Shown: piece by piece, positions 49,231-61,640 of the stretch | Layout: the number at the start of each line of letters is the position of its first letter | Numbering within the stretch: position 1 is the first letter of the stretch | Source of the DNA: Hofstenia miamia | Taxonomy: Eukaryota; Xenacoelomorpha; Acoela | Length of the DNA: 64,000 bases | Direction of reading: 5' to 3' | Assembly: GCA_004352715.1 (NCBI GenBank) | Contig: SCFE01000018.1 | Coordinates: forward strand, 1,057,924-1,121,923 | The notes under the pieces: model-generated | The model's input: only the letters and a program-made list of their open reading frames with translations | Told to the model about the DNA's origin: nothing | Database searches by the model: none | Translations under genes and position numbers: made by a program

Positions 49231-51127
49231 GGGCGCTAAGTATAAATCACCAAACATATGCGGGCGCTCTGGTATAGGTTGTCTGATATATATGGGCGCG
49301 AAATAAATGAGGGATTACATATTATTTTGAAACAAAATTGAACCTACGCATGTTTTTTTCAAATTTTGATACCAGAAATTGCTTAGGCATGTAATTTACT
49401 GACGCTGATAAGAACTGGCCAAAATCAGACATATTCCGGCTGAAATAAACATTTTTACCCTAATTTCACTAAGAGAAACTACCAATATCGACTTGAAAAT
49501 AATATCAGATATTGCAAAACGCCCATATTTTTTAACAATTAAAAAATTAGTTCAAAATCGCATTGATAATTGTTGAAATGGAAATAAATCCAATTTTTTC
49601 TACAATATTTTTAATTTTTATATATTTTTTGAGACCGTTGAGAAATTTTAGGTAAATAAAAACTAAAATGTAAATTCTACGATGATTGTTGTGAAACTTT
49701 CTTAGTATAGTTGGTAAGATAAACAAGAACGCCCTGGTAGGCAATGTAAAAGGTTTTGCAAAGCATAGAATAGATACATATGAGTATATTTAAGATAGCC
49801 AGTTTAACACCAAATTGAATATATTTGCAAAAATTTTGTCGAAGCTTTGGCAGTTCAATATAAGGACCATATTAAAGAAAGTGTTATACTAAATTTTGTA
49901 AGAAAATTTGAATGAATATGAAAATTTTTAAGTGTAGTCAATAAAATTCATTAATAGCTGAATTTTGTTTGCATTATAAGATAATAAATGATATAATTTT
50001 ATTTTGTAGTAATATTATTTATAATTCCTTAATCAGGTTTAGGTTCTTCATTGAATTTCAGATATTTTTAAATGTAATTTTATTCCTTTGTAGGAAAGGG
50101 AAATTAACTTCTTAGTTTTCACAGGCAGTGAAACGAACCGAAGCATGTATATCTTTCAAACCCTTTGAATATTTAAAACAAAAGTTATTAGAAGATACAG
50201 AAGCTAGATATTTAGAAACATATTGCATTTACTATATTTTTAAATTTATTTAGAATAAATCGCACCTATAATGTGTATTTTACTACTGAATTAAATACGT
50301 ACTTATTACAATAATATAAATATAAAATTCCTGGAAAGAATTTTTTATAGATTAATTTTCAATTTAATACAACTCAAATTCCACATAACCACGGTTATGA
50401 AGAGATATTATCATATCGAGTGTGAAGTACCGTTTGTAATAAGAAATTAACGATTAAAGCTTTTTCATAAACATTTTTGTCGTGATTTAGCCAGAAGTTT
50501 CGTTTATGTATTATTGCCATATTCTAAATTTCGTCAATATATTATGGCCATAATGTCCATTATCTAAAATATGTTGGATGATGGTGAAATGTACGTAAGA
50601 TACATGCAGTCATAAAGAAATTATTTATGTGATTTCTAATTTTTAGCAATATAAATATCAATTGCAAGTTTTGTTCAAAACAGTGTGTTAAATAAATATT
50701 TACCCATTTAATTATTATAAATGCAAGATATGAGAAACTAAATGTATATTCTGTATATGTAACAATAAATTTATGGATTTCGATTATGACCATATGTTTA
50801 AGTTCCATTCATAATAGAAAATTTTTTTTTCTACCATACCATTATTTTATCCATAATATGGAATATGGTACATAATGGTAGGGAACCATGCCACAATCGA
50901 CACATCTGATTTTAACATCGTAGCATAACAAAAAATTACTAAACTACAAATAAATGGTCTTAAAATATTTTATGACAAAACTTCTTTAGAATAAGAATAT
51001 TATGAAACATTAACGATATCTATTATCAATGTACTAAATACAGTATTATGGATACTTAATAATGCTATTTTATAGGGCATAAATAAATATTTTTGATAAT
51101 TTTTAAAGCATATATACTATTTGGAGT
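48527..51127. other. no gene seen; contains N gap 49093-49178
   Basis: AT-rich. Around the 86-N gap the 30-bp string starting ACAGAATAGTTTCCCTCTCA occurs on both sides (from 49061 and from 49179), each followed by TA repeats; a second TA run follows at 49200-49229. No coding or RNA feature is recognised. Confidence 0.6.
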
Positions 51128-52084
51128 TTAACTCTTCTGTAGATAATATGATAAAGATTTCCTAAAGCCTCTGTTTGTGAATAAGTAAATAAAAAAGTTG
51201 ATTGTAGAATTCAAGTTTCGAAATCCGTCTGTCATATACCAAATAATATAATTTAGAGAACTTTGCCAAAATTCTGCTTGACGTTCTGGAGACCAAAAAT
51301 AACTGAGTACTTGCAAACCATAAAATGGTAAGTATATTAACACCATTACTAAACAGCAGGTGATCAATGTAATGGTGACACGCAAGTCTTCCTTCTTATG
51401 GGCTTTAGCAAACTTTTTCTTTGAAGCCATTGATCGATATTGTAGTCCAGCAATAATTAAAAAATTTCCCACAGCTATTATCAGCAGAGGAATCGTATAA
51501 CAAAACACTAAAACTAAAAAGGAGTATAGCTTTTGATGCTTTATAACGCACCTTTTGCCTTCGTAGACGTTACCATTCCACATTAAATTAAATGGAACTA
51601 TCTGTGTAAAAAAATTGATAGGCATTGTACCAACTGCAGAGCCTAGAAACATTAGGAAACAAATTTTTTTAGCAACTGCTTTTTTATTCAATTTTCGTGC
51701 CAAATTCACGCTGAAAACATTAATTGCGCGATCTACAGTTATGATAACAATCATATATGTAGTACTTAGCAGTGTAAACACATGACCTAATGTCCAGATA
51801 TAGCAGAAGTGGAATGAGCCAGCGTAAAGATAACTATTTGGGATAAAAATAAATGGGCCGTTCAATCCAGTAAAACATATACAATTTATAAGATCTGCAA
51901 TTGCTAAAGAAGATATGTATACCAATGAAGCCTCACTCTTTACAAAGGGTTTGTAGCGGTTGATAAGTAAAATTATGAAGTTGGTTGGAACTCCTACCAC
52001 ACCTATGAAAATTAAAAATGATAGTATATAGTAGTTACGATAATACGGATTAGGATACCCATACGTCGTGTTAGTACTGTTCAT
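51128..52084 (-). CDS. class A (rhodopsin-family) G-protein-coupled receptor, intronless
   Basis: This is an intact 318-codon reading frame starting at ATG (52084-52082), predicted to sit in the plasma membrane with an extracellular N-terminus carrying two N-glycosylation sequons (residues 2 and 5). Seven hydrophobic segments lie near residues 18-41, 53-80, 94-118, 138-160, 186-214, 235-260 and 277-302. Conserved positions: N35 in TM1; LAIAD with D64 in TM2; C94 in TM3 pairing with C179 in extracellular loop 2; D118-R119 at the end of TM3; P199 in TM5; P253 in TM6. Deviations: DRA instead of DRY, YLP instead of CWxP in TM6, NFFIY (296-300) instead of NPxxY, and no Trp in TM4. The NFxxY ending and short tail resemble FMRFamide-receptor-like peptide GPCRs of invertebrates, but the ligand cannot be told from sequence. 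No introns or frameshifts are visible. Confidence 0.9.
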   Translation of the reverse strand: MNSTNTTYGYPNPYYRNYYILSFLIFIGVVGVPTNFIILLINRYKPFVKSEASLVYISSLAIADLINCICFTGLNGPFIFIPNSYLYAGSFHFCYIWTLGHVFTLLSTTYMIVIITVDRAINVFSVNLARKLNKKAVAKKICFLMFLGSAVGTMPINFFTQIVPFNLMWNGNVYEGKRCVIKHQKLYSFLVLVFCYTIPLLIIAVGNFLIIAGLQYRSMASKKKFAKAHKKEDLRVTITLITCCLVMVLIYLPFYGLQVLSYFWSPERQAEFWQSSLNYIIWYMTDGFRNLNSTINFFIYLFTNRGFRKSLSYYLQKS

Positions 52085-55000
52085 TGTCAGAGCAGGCTTC
52101 TGAAATAACTAAACCACACTATAAATTTGTTTTATTTCAAAATGATTGGCTAAATTGTCTCATCCAGATTTCTTTCATTTGATTGGCTGTTACGTTCTTT
52201 CTGTGTTCCTCACCTGCCTAATAATTATTGTCCCCTTGCACAATTTCACAGATAAAAAATTTCTGAAATGCAAGAATTTAAGAATGCATATATTATTTTT
52301 TAGGATACTTATAAATTTGTGACGGGAACACCTGCAACAATGCTTAGCGGTATTAATAATTTCCCCCAAACAACAATTGATACCTATTCATGCACCTTGT
52401 CTTATTGACACTAGAAAGACTGAGGGGTCAAATTTGAGAAGTTTGCATATTTCAAATGCATTTGTAATGCCTCATTTAGTGAGAATTTAAATAGAAAAAC
52501 AGCTGATTTTGTTCTTCTGATACTTTTCTTTTATATAATTTTATTTTTTGTTAGCTTTGTAAGATAAAGATTTAAGTTAACTAATATTTTATTAAGAACT
52601 GTAAAGTTACAGTGATGTACATATATAGATAAAATTTACAATCAATAGCTGGTACGTTTGACAAGCACCGATCTCATGAACTCCTTGACTAAGCATTCGT
52701 TGCAGGTTGTATGGTAAATATAATGTGAAATTATTATTACTACCAATACAACAAGCTTTACTTCAATGGGCCAATTGTGACAACTGCATGAATTTAGGAT
52801 ATAGAATCATCAGGTTTTCTAGTGTTAGTCTCTAACTTGGCTTTGACGGAATTGGAATTGGCTTGGGCATAAGTTGGGTTTTCGTACTTTTCACCGCGGA
52901 GAGACTTTATGAATACCCTGTATTAACTAGCTGTAATTAGGCTGTTGTGGATGTTGAGTGGGCTTTTAACTTGTTGGGATTTGTGGGGGTGCCATTTTTG
53001 TAGCCAGTCTCAATAATGGTTGTAAACGAATATGTGAAAATGCTCGACATTTGTTTCAATAGTGTTCTGCTTAATAGAAATAACTTTTGAAAATACATGA
53101 ATAGATTTCATTTTAGTATAAACCTATTATACAATAAATAAAATCAACGTCGATTTGACTGTTGAAAGTTAGTTGATCAAACACTTATCTGTTGAAATTC
53201 ATTATTAGGAGGAAATTTTCTATAAATAACTGTTTTTATAAATTATTATAATGCTAAGAGTATGTTTTATACATATGAAAGATTATGATATTAGTATCCA
53301 ATCACAAAACAACATTAACGGTAGCATAATTTTCGGCCCATATGGCACTGGATTATAACGTGTCATACTTTTGTCTATGAAGTGCCATTCTCTCTTATCA
53401 TGCCCAAAATTTATTAAATAGATAGAGAAGTGATGTTCACAATTTTGTGAGAAGTCATGTTTTTTTGCAAGAATCGTAATAATTTCTTTCAAATGTGCTG
53501 GGCCGGATTCCGGGTAAGCAATGCTTGGGACGACATTTTGTTCCTAGTCCTTTTCCAGCGGGAAGGGTATTAGTAGTGAAAATATTGATGTTTAGCCAAT
53601 TTCATATTATAAACATGGAAATCGTACAGTATTTCATATACTTTCTACATAATCGCTTTAGTTGTTTATCATGCACAAAATATGCACTTGCCTTGATAAA
53701 TTTATTTGATAGTCAAAATGCTAAAATGCGCTCAATGGAAATGTTAAGAATTGTAAGAACTATGTTTGTGAGCACATAGAAAGGTGCTGTACGTGCCGCC
53801 CAAAAACCTTTTAGAGGTGCTGTACGTGCCGCCCAAAAACCTTTTAGAATCTCCGTGCAGTTCTGTAAGGCATATAAATTGAAAAAAATCGCCCGTTAAA
53901 TCAGATTTATTAAAATATATGACAATAGTTTCAGTATCACGCAAAAAGTACACTCATTTTTTCAATCATTTCTATTCTAAGAATGCAATGAATTCCTGTC
54001 TTCTTTGTCTGAAAATCAGTTGGGCAATAGCATCATCAACCAAGCTCATAGCCTGTTAATACATGAGGCGTATTGCGGATTTTTTGTGCTCTTTATTGTA
54101 CTGAATATAACTGTGGTTAAAATAATGATTAATTTGAAAATTTATATTATATTTTGATGCTTATAATAGATAATAATGAAAATTTTGGTGTGGCGTGAGA
54201 CCTGTGGTGTGGATTTTAGAGATTTCTTCTGATTTGGTGTGAATTGTGGGTCGAATTTATGTATAATAACAATTAACACAAAATAGTGTATGTTATATTC
54301 CATTCAAAAGCTGAAAGTGTGGGGAAATCAAATTTTTATTTTGAATCGGCTTCAAATTTATTATTTCACTTTCATACCAGTTTATTGATACATGAAATAA
54401 AACTACCAGCATTTTTGCTTCTGCTGAAATAATTAATTAAATGTATATTGTGACAGTCCACTTCATCCAATTAAAAATTTCTTTCCATGTAACACACATG
54501 CAGTAAAGCCTTCTGTAATGCTCCACTGATTTTGAAATTTTGTTACATCACATAGCCTTGAGGATGTAAGGACAGTCCTCGTTGGGAAGAATATAACGTC
54601 CGACACCATATTTTTAATATTTTGTTCACATTTTTTCAAAAATTTCAACTGCCACAAATGTTTTTTGCAAAACTATGTCCAATGATTGTCTGTCATAATA
54701 CAATAATTAATTTCTTAAACAAGTTCAAATTATCTAATGCTTTTGTCAATTTGTGATTGTTCGACATTTTGTGGAGTTGGACGTTGCAAGAGCAATTTAC
54801 ATTTCTATTAACTTAACTCTATTAGCGAAATATTCTTTATTACGTTTATATTAGTTGATGGTTCCTTAAATTTAGCATTTATTAAGTCCTTGAGTTTCTT
54901 AGTTCCCTATTCTAAACAATGTAGAAGGCACATTCTACTTCACGTGAAGCCTTGAGAAAAAAAATATACAAGCAGAATCTTAAGGATAATGCTGGAAGTA

Positions 55001-55274
55001 GCTATACAGGTATTGGAAAAGAATGAAAGGGCCACTCACAATATGGTTGTACTATATTGAATAATTAGTTTAGTTCCTCCAATGTTTCAGCTATTTAGAA
55101 AGCTACTTCAGGACTTGTTAAATTATAATACAAATCTACTTCCAAAAGATTTTGTTGAGAAATTTGGGTAGTACGTTTCTAGTTCATTATATATGTTTTA
55201 GTAGCAAAAACTCTTGCTAAAGATTGTATTGAGGAAAATTTGACTAAGGAAGGAAAATTTATAAATTCATTATA
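52085..55274. other. no gene seen upstream of the receptor
   Basis: The first few hundred bases are the likely promoter side of the minus-strand receptor gene. ATTGGCTG and ATTGGC strings near 52145-52190 could be inverted CCAAT boxes, but this is weak. The rest is AT-rich with only chance ORFs and the 33-bp tandem repeat listed separately. Confidence 0.4.
53782..53847. repeat. tandem duplication, 2 x 33 bp
   Basis: Two perfect adjacent copies of a 33-bp unit beginning AGGTGCTGTACGTGCCGCCC. The unit is GC-richer than its surroundings. Because 33 is a multiple of three, it creates a repeated 11-codon open unit on both strands, which I do not consider coding. Confidence 0.9.
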
Positions 55275-55985
55275 CATGGTGTTTCAGTTAGACTGTATAT
55301 TTTGAAATTGATGTCATTTTACAAAAAATGCTTCGATTTAAATGATCTTTCTTTTATTGTGTAAATCACAGAAGGAGAATTTATATTTAAAATGAAAATA
55401 AAGATTAGAGCTACATCAAATGTTCAAAAGTTCCCCATTAACTCCAATGCATTCTTCAAAAAGTTTCTTGAAGTGTTAGAACGATTTTGCAATCTGTTCA
55501 GCTGCTACACTAGTACAAGCATTCTCAACCACAGCAATCAAGTCAGGAACAGTTCGTGGATTGATGTCGAAAACCATATTTCCTAAATGCCGCTCCTGTT
55601 ATTGTTAAAGTTATCCCATATCCTTTTGAGCTGATGTTGCAACTTACTGCTTTCGAGAGGTCCAATATTAAATTCTCTGATAAATTCAAGCTGTATCTTG
55701 TTCCAGTATCTATTAATGATTAACAGAACAGAGCAATTATTCGTTTCTCTTGTTTGAACGTAAAAGCCATCACACTTACATACTATACCAAATATTCATG
55801 AAAGAATAAAAGTGTTACATTAAAATGGCGGGTAATTGTAAAAATTTATTTGAAAAATCAACATAAAAATATACGTAAAAATTTCTCTCAACTAGCTACA
55901 CATGGATATAAAAATATATTGCATAGATAGTCTGCCATTGAAATGGTAGCCTTTTAAAAATATACAGTCTAATTGAAACACCCTG
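55275..55985 (-). mobile_element. mariner-type element with 29-bp inverted repeats
   Basis: TA flanks both ends (55273-55274 and 55986-55987). The left end CATGGTGTTTCAGTTAGACT and the reversed right end CAGGGTGTTTCAATTAGACT agree at 27 of 29 positions over the full repeat. The minus strand holds a decayed transposase C-terminus: NMVFDINPRTVPDLIAVVE, then VAAEQIAKSF, similar in layout to the last helix region of the 45.6-46.4 kb element. At 711 bp it lacks the DDE core, so it is an internally deleted, non-autonomous copy. Confidence 0.8.
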
Positions 55986-56033
55986 TATTTGCATGATGAG
56001 ATTAGAGTATTTTTAAATGTCTTACACGTTAAA

Positions 56034-56055
56034 TATATATATATATATATATATA
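56034..56055. repeat. (TA)n microsatellite
   Basis: Short TA run. The surrounding 55,990-57,860 stretch shows no gene I can support. Confidence 0.85.
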
Positions 56056-57860
56056 ATTTGTAGAGCTTAATTATTTATTTTGTTTTTTATTTCTATTTTA
56101 CCTTCGAGCAATAAATTGCTTATTATTAAAAGATCAACGCCATCTAACTACAACGCCTCGCCAAAGACTTGAAATTAAATGCTTAAGCAAGCTATACAAT
56201 TTCATTTAGAATAATCTAATTTAACAGCAATATTATTTCAAGTTGAGAGTAATTTTTATGTATCAATATTCAAGAAGAACAAACCATATTATGCAATTAG
56301 CCACACATTTTGACAACAAAAGCAATTGTTGAAACCATGGCAACTGAATTAAGCATATTTTAGTTTTCCACTTTTTGAAAATATCTCTAAATCCAGAGCT
56401 GATAACTTCATAGGGGTTTTTTCTATTCCCTATACTACCATCTAAGAGCACTAAGTAAAACTAGGGGCCCAAAATCATAACTTGATGCTTTCATATTTTC
56501 AGAAAAATTTTTAGAATCCCCCATTTTCACGGGGTTCAGAAAATATTTCAATTGTCATAAAGCAAGTATTATGGAAGATTCATACCAAATTATATATATG
56601 TGCTAAAAGCAAGACAAATATAATGTGATTTGGATTAAACTTTTTTATGATATAATCAGCAAAAACCCTTCCGCTTTTACATTTCATAGAATTTGCAAAA
56701 TTCGGTGAAATCAATATACCTTGGGCTCTCAAATAATGACCTAAATTTTGTTAATCTATTTTTTGCTAACATGGGCAAATATGCCTATTTAAAGAATGTT
56801 ATATCTCTTAATAAGCATTATAACCTATTAAAAATGATATTCAAACATTTTTGAAATTCTTTCAAAATAACCACAATAACCTAGGAGCCCTCTTAAGTGT
56901 GATTATGTTTATTATTTGTCTACGTTTTTCCACGTAAAAAATATCTAGCTCAATATCGCAATGAATAAGAGCAAATTTTAAGTTGTAGATACAAAATGCC
57001 AATCTCATATTCAACAATTAAAAATTTTATAAATGGATATAACAGCTGATAGTAATGCTTTGAGGTAAATACAGATAGAAAGAAAATTGTAGGGACTCCG
57101 TTGATGGAGGAATGTATGCCCTCATACCTTTTTGAATCAGTCACTACACTGTATTAAAGCGTCTTCATCAAGGCCCATACTATTTATAGAGACAAAACAT
57201 TTCAGTGGGTCATGAACCAATACGTCCCTTGCATAATAACTGTAGAAACTGGAACCACATGTTTCAGAATATATTTTTTCTAATTTTATGCAAAATAGTG
57301 ATTATGTCATTGGACCACGTGAATTCATGTGGCCACAATATTTCATTCAATTGAGCTAGGCTAGATGGGATTTGGATGAACAAATTCAAAGTACTCAAAA
57401 AGCATCTACAGATCAATTTAACTGATAGCAGAAATAATTTTCTCAACAGAGGTGCTTGTCCAACGTCTTTACTTGTATTTGATTCTGCTTCACTCCTATC
57501 ATTGACAAAGTCATTGATGATTTTGAAAACTAAGTCTAGAAAAAGTCTTCATTCATCAATCAATGATATATGAAATGTATATGTCTGGTAACATATGTAT
57601 GCTATATTTTGTTGATAGTCTTAAAAGTATGGATTAGATAATTTATGTTGGCCAACAAATTGAAGTGCACAATTATTTATTCTGCTCACTAGTTGTGCTT
57701 CTATCTATTTGGGGTTGTTTTGAAAACTCCTGGACGACTAATTTGAATAGGTAAGAAAAGCCTAAAATTCAAATTTTATGAAGTGAAAAATGCAAGCATT
57801 GGTTACTTCATGTGTCCTGTGTATGATGGTGTTACTCATTTTCATCATCGAAGTCATATG

Positions 57861-58557
57861 AAGGGATGGGATCCGGATAGTGAATTGAATATTTCGGATA
57901 CCGGATAATTCCGGATAACTTATCGGATACCGGATAATATATTGCTTTATTGTTACTAGGGAAACCAGAATTATGACTTAAAAAACAAAATATGACCTTA
58001 TTTTTATGACAAAATATGACAGAATTTAGTTAAATATGCCCTAAAATATGACCATCCATTTTTCAAAAGATTCCATTTAAGCAATATATAAAGTTTTTCT
58101 ATAAACTGAGAACAAGATATAAAACAAATACAAAAAATCTTACTTAATAATATGTCACTGCTTCTCTAAATAGTAATAACAGCACATAAATTTCCATATA
58201 TTATTGTGATTAAGATTTTTGTCATAGGCTAGGAGTTTTCTCAACATAAAAAACTTCTTTAACTGCAACCTATGTTGCTTGACATTTTCGTAACTTGGCA
58301 GACAGTTCCGATTAAATGTCCATTCTCGTTCCTTTCATTATAGCAGTGAAATCGGTATGTTCTAATCGTGACTTGATATAGGCGATTATTTTATAGGTAT
58401 CATTTCCAAGATCAAGGGAGGAGCAACAACATCAGAAGGTGAAATTCAAGACCTACTACAATTATAGTAGGTCTTGTGGAATTTCAACTCCGTCAAACTT
58501 TGACAATTAAACTTCTCGGGGGTTAGACCAGGAAGTAAATTAATTGAAATTGAACGA

Positions 58558-58594
<37 letters not shown>

Positions 58595-59226
58595 NNNNNN
58601 NNNNNNNNNNNNNNNNNNNNNNNNNNNNNNNNNNNNNNNNNNNNNNNNNNNNNNNNNNNNNNNNNNNNNNNTATATATATATATACTTTAGTTGATATGA
58701 TTTAAAGCAGTCACAATCCAGCATTAATTTTTAAATTTTTTATTACTTTTATGATATTTAAGACACAAATGTTACCGTATTTTTCAAAAAACAAAAACAT
58801 GATTTTTATGACTTTATAACTTCCTATTTAATTGCACCCGAGGTCTGAAAGCAATCTAATTTTAAACAGACTGCAAAATAGACCATCACAAAAAATATGC
58901 ATTTTATAAATTTTGGTTGCCCTAATTGTATTATTAATGAAGAACAATCTAATTTCCCAATTAATATCGACCTCTTACGAATGAACATAAATAAACATTA
59001 AATATACTACGTTCTGATATGTCAGAAAAACTTGTTTTGTTGCATGAAAACTTCCATATCGTGGAAAAAATATAGCTTTTGCCTCGAAAATTTATTTTTA
59101 AATCAAGTTTTACCTCAGAATATGTTATCCGGTAAAATCCGGTAAACAAGTTAAATTTTACCGGATGTCCGGATCCGCTTGTGTAGTTGCCGATTTTACC
59201 GGATACCGGATTCTGGCACATCTCTA
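57861..59226. mobile_element. non-autonomous hAT element with CCGGATA subterminal repeats
   Basis: Flanking 8-mers GTCATATG (57853-57860) and GTCATGTG (59227-59234) match at 7 of 8 positions. The ends are AAGGGATGGGATCCGGATAG and, reversed, TAGAGATGTGCCAGAATCCG. Both subterminal regions are crowded with CCGGATA/CCGGTAAAA units, which could be transposase-binding repeats. The interior is AT-rich, holds a (TA)n run and the N gap 58595-58671, and encodes no transposase. Confidence 0.78.
58560..58685. repeat. (TA)n microsatellite with N gap 58595-58671
   Basis: TA repeats on both sides of 77 Ns, inside the hAT element. Confidence 0.95.
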
Positions 59227-59420
59227 GTCATGTGACGAATTAAACATAATTTGAATAAAATATAGCCGTCGTTAGGATGAATACCGTGAATTGATGTCAT
59301 GTCATGGCAATGCATCATTCAACTATTATAGTAAAAATTTGACAATTGGACATTTTTAAAAACATTTATTTTTCATAACGGATTTGACGCTTAGATTTAT
59401 GAAGCTTAATGCTCCCATGT

Positions 59421-59440
59421 AAAAAGGTTGAGAACACCTG
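59421..59440 (-). mobile_element. solo hAT-like terminus
   Basis: AAAAAGGTTGAGAACACCTG is the reverse of CAGGTGTTCTCAACCTTTTT, a widespread hAT end. I found no partner end nearby, so the rest of the element is lost or diverged. Confidence 0.4.
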
Positions 59441-60845
59441 GCACAGAGTTTGCTCAGGAAAATGAATTAAAGAAAAAATGTGACGTGTCAAAAATCAAAC
59501 AGTATGAAAACATTATAAGTTGCCGTTTTAAAGCATCTGCTTGCTGTTTCTAGATGTGTTGAGCATCCTAAACAAGAAAGTGTCCATTGGAAAGCAAAAG
59601 TAGTCAATCTTTACTGCTTCTAAAAAATGTGTTTTTATGAGTCTATGAAAAGTGAGTTGAATATGGAATAGAAAATAACAATTTAATTAACATTTTACCA
59701 ATATAAGTATTTTGGATTAATTATACCAAAGAAGAGCAGTAGACACTTAGTAAAATAATCGATTGATTCATCATTTTGTCAACGATTTCATAAAGTTTTT
59801 GATTTTACTCAATTTTGTATAAAATTGAAATTGAGTAGCATTGAGTGAACTCAAAATACCTAGAAATATATTCAATCTCTATGAACTTCTACATAATATT
59901 TTTTTCGAAATTTTTAGTATTAGCCGAATCTTCACACATACTCATTAAAAAAAAATCTCGTTAACCTCACGTGAAATAACAAAATGGATGGCTCAACAGT
60001 GCCTAGGACACAAAATACCTACAAAGTTACATCCTGTCCCTATGAAATAGAACGCTGATTTTTACCTACGAATAATACTTGATTTAGTTGTTCTGAAAAT
60101 AAAGAACACCATCACGTTCAGAGCCATTATTATATCAAGAAACTACCATTTTCAAATCAATAAAAAACCAGTTGATTAGAGTTATGAACAAAAATAAATT
60201 TGTTTTTTCTTATGACAGGACATATGTTTTCAAATAGGTCACAATCTGGAAAGATTTCAATCCAAATCATCAGATGTTGATAAATATCATGTCTTTCTTA
60301 CTGATTCTTTGGACTTAACATATTGTCTTCATTGAACATTTGAACGCCTTTTGTTTGAACATCGTCAACTAAAAGCTTTGTTATTCAATTTCAAATTTTT
60401 ACATTAAGAGCAAATTTGATGCCACAATAAGTGTTCTAAAAGCTATTATCTGCCAGTATTGAAAATTCAAGTAGACTTTCGCAAACATTTATTCTAAAGT
60501 TCAAGATGTAGTGCTGCTCTTATTTTTTATGCTTAGAAGAACCTATTTACATTTATCGAAGCATCGTTTGAAATTTTTCATAAAATATTTTAGATTAAGC
60601 TATTTGTTTGTTTAATCTCTTTGGAATTCAATCACACACGCATAACCCAGTTGATGCCCAGCCAATAATTGCGTGATAACAGAATATAGCAATTGGTAAA
60701 TTGGCAGAAAGACAAAGCGATTTACCTGAATCAAACAAATGCCGCAAATATCCGTTTGGGATCAGCGATCTCCCTAAGCAGGTATCAATTCTATTCAGTA
60801 GTAGTTGTGAAAAATTGTGGGGGATATTTGTCAGCGTTGATTTAT
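59441..60845. other. no gene seen
   Basis: AT-rich intergenic DNA. The open stretch 60628-60879 on the minus strand has no recognisable domain and overlaps a transposon-like end at 60850. Confidence 0.4.
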
Positions 60846-60848
60846 CTA

Positions 60849-60890
60849 CATACTGGGTGGCCAAAAGGTCCAGTAACATTGTTAAATTTT
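60849..60890. mobile_element. mariner-type terminus fragment
   Basis: ACTGGGTGGCCAAAAGGTCC follows TACAT and looks like a mariner/MLE end (family CTGGGTGxxCAAAAAGTCC). No matching inverted end was found in the window. Confidence 0.4.
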
Positions 60891-61200
60891 AGCTAACAAT
60901 TGGTAGGGATTAATGCAAAAGTCTTTATTCAAGAAAGAATGAACGAAGAACATCTATTCGATTTTCTTTGTGAATTAGATTAAACAATAAATTGTCATCT
61001 TCTATTTGAATTTTGGCTTTGCTTAGTGTGCAGGCCAATTCATGTTTATTCTAAAGAACAAGACTCTTTGTTCATCTGCAGTTAGCGTACAATGTGAAAG
61101 ATTTATTACTGCATTTTTCCACGTTAAAATTATCTTTATGTGCTATTGCTTTTTAGTAAGTTTCTGTTATTGACATTGTATTATGATGTTACGTTTTTGT

Positions 61201-61203
<3 letters not shown>

Positions 61204-61235
<32 letters not shown>
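61204..61235. repeat. (TA)n microsatellite
   Basis: TA run immediately left of the hairpin at 61251-61303. Confidence 0.9.
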
Positions 61236-61239
<4 letters not shown>

Positions 61240-61250
61240 TATATACTAAT

Positions 61251-61303
61251 AGCTCCCTTTATGTAGCATGGTTTTTTCGAAAATACGCTACATAGAGGGA
61301 CCT
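61251..61303. other. 53-bp near-perfect hairpin
   Basis: AGCTCCCTTTATGTAGC and, downstream, GCTACATAGAGGGACCT pair at 15 of 17 positions, one of the rest being a G-T wobble. The inner bases GTTTTTTCG / CGAAAATAC extend the stem. It could be a MITE end, a cruciform or a small-RNA-like fold; nothing decides between these. Confidence 0.6.
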
Positions 61304-61517
61304 GAGAAAAATTTTCCATACTAATATAAAGGAACCTGGGGTTTTTTGCCGAAAATTCAACTTGTTGCGATTACTCACTAAAAAACTCATCGATCCCTAA
61401 ACTATTTTGCATGAAGGTAGGGACAACTGAAAGACTATGTCCTCCAAAAATTCCGAATTTATGTAGAAAAATCAGCTTATATGGTTATATGGAAAAAAAT
61501 AAATGGAGGGAGGTATT

Positions 61518-61548
<31 letters not shown>

Positions 61549-61579
61549 ATATATATGTACATATCCACATATACATATA

Positions 61580-61625
<46 letters not shown>

Positions 61626-61640
61626 CATACGTACATATAC
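61518..61640. repeat. compound (TA)n/(CATA)n microsatellite
   Basis: TA runs interspersed with TACA units. All ORFs here (Tyr/Ile/Thr-rich) are repeat artefacts. Confidence 0.9.
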
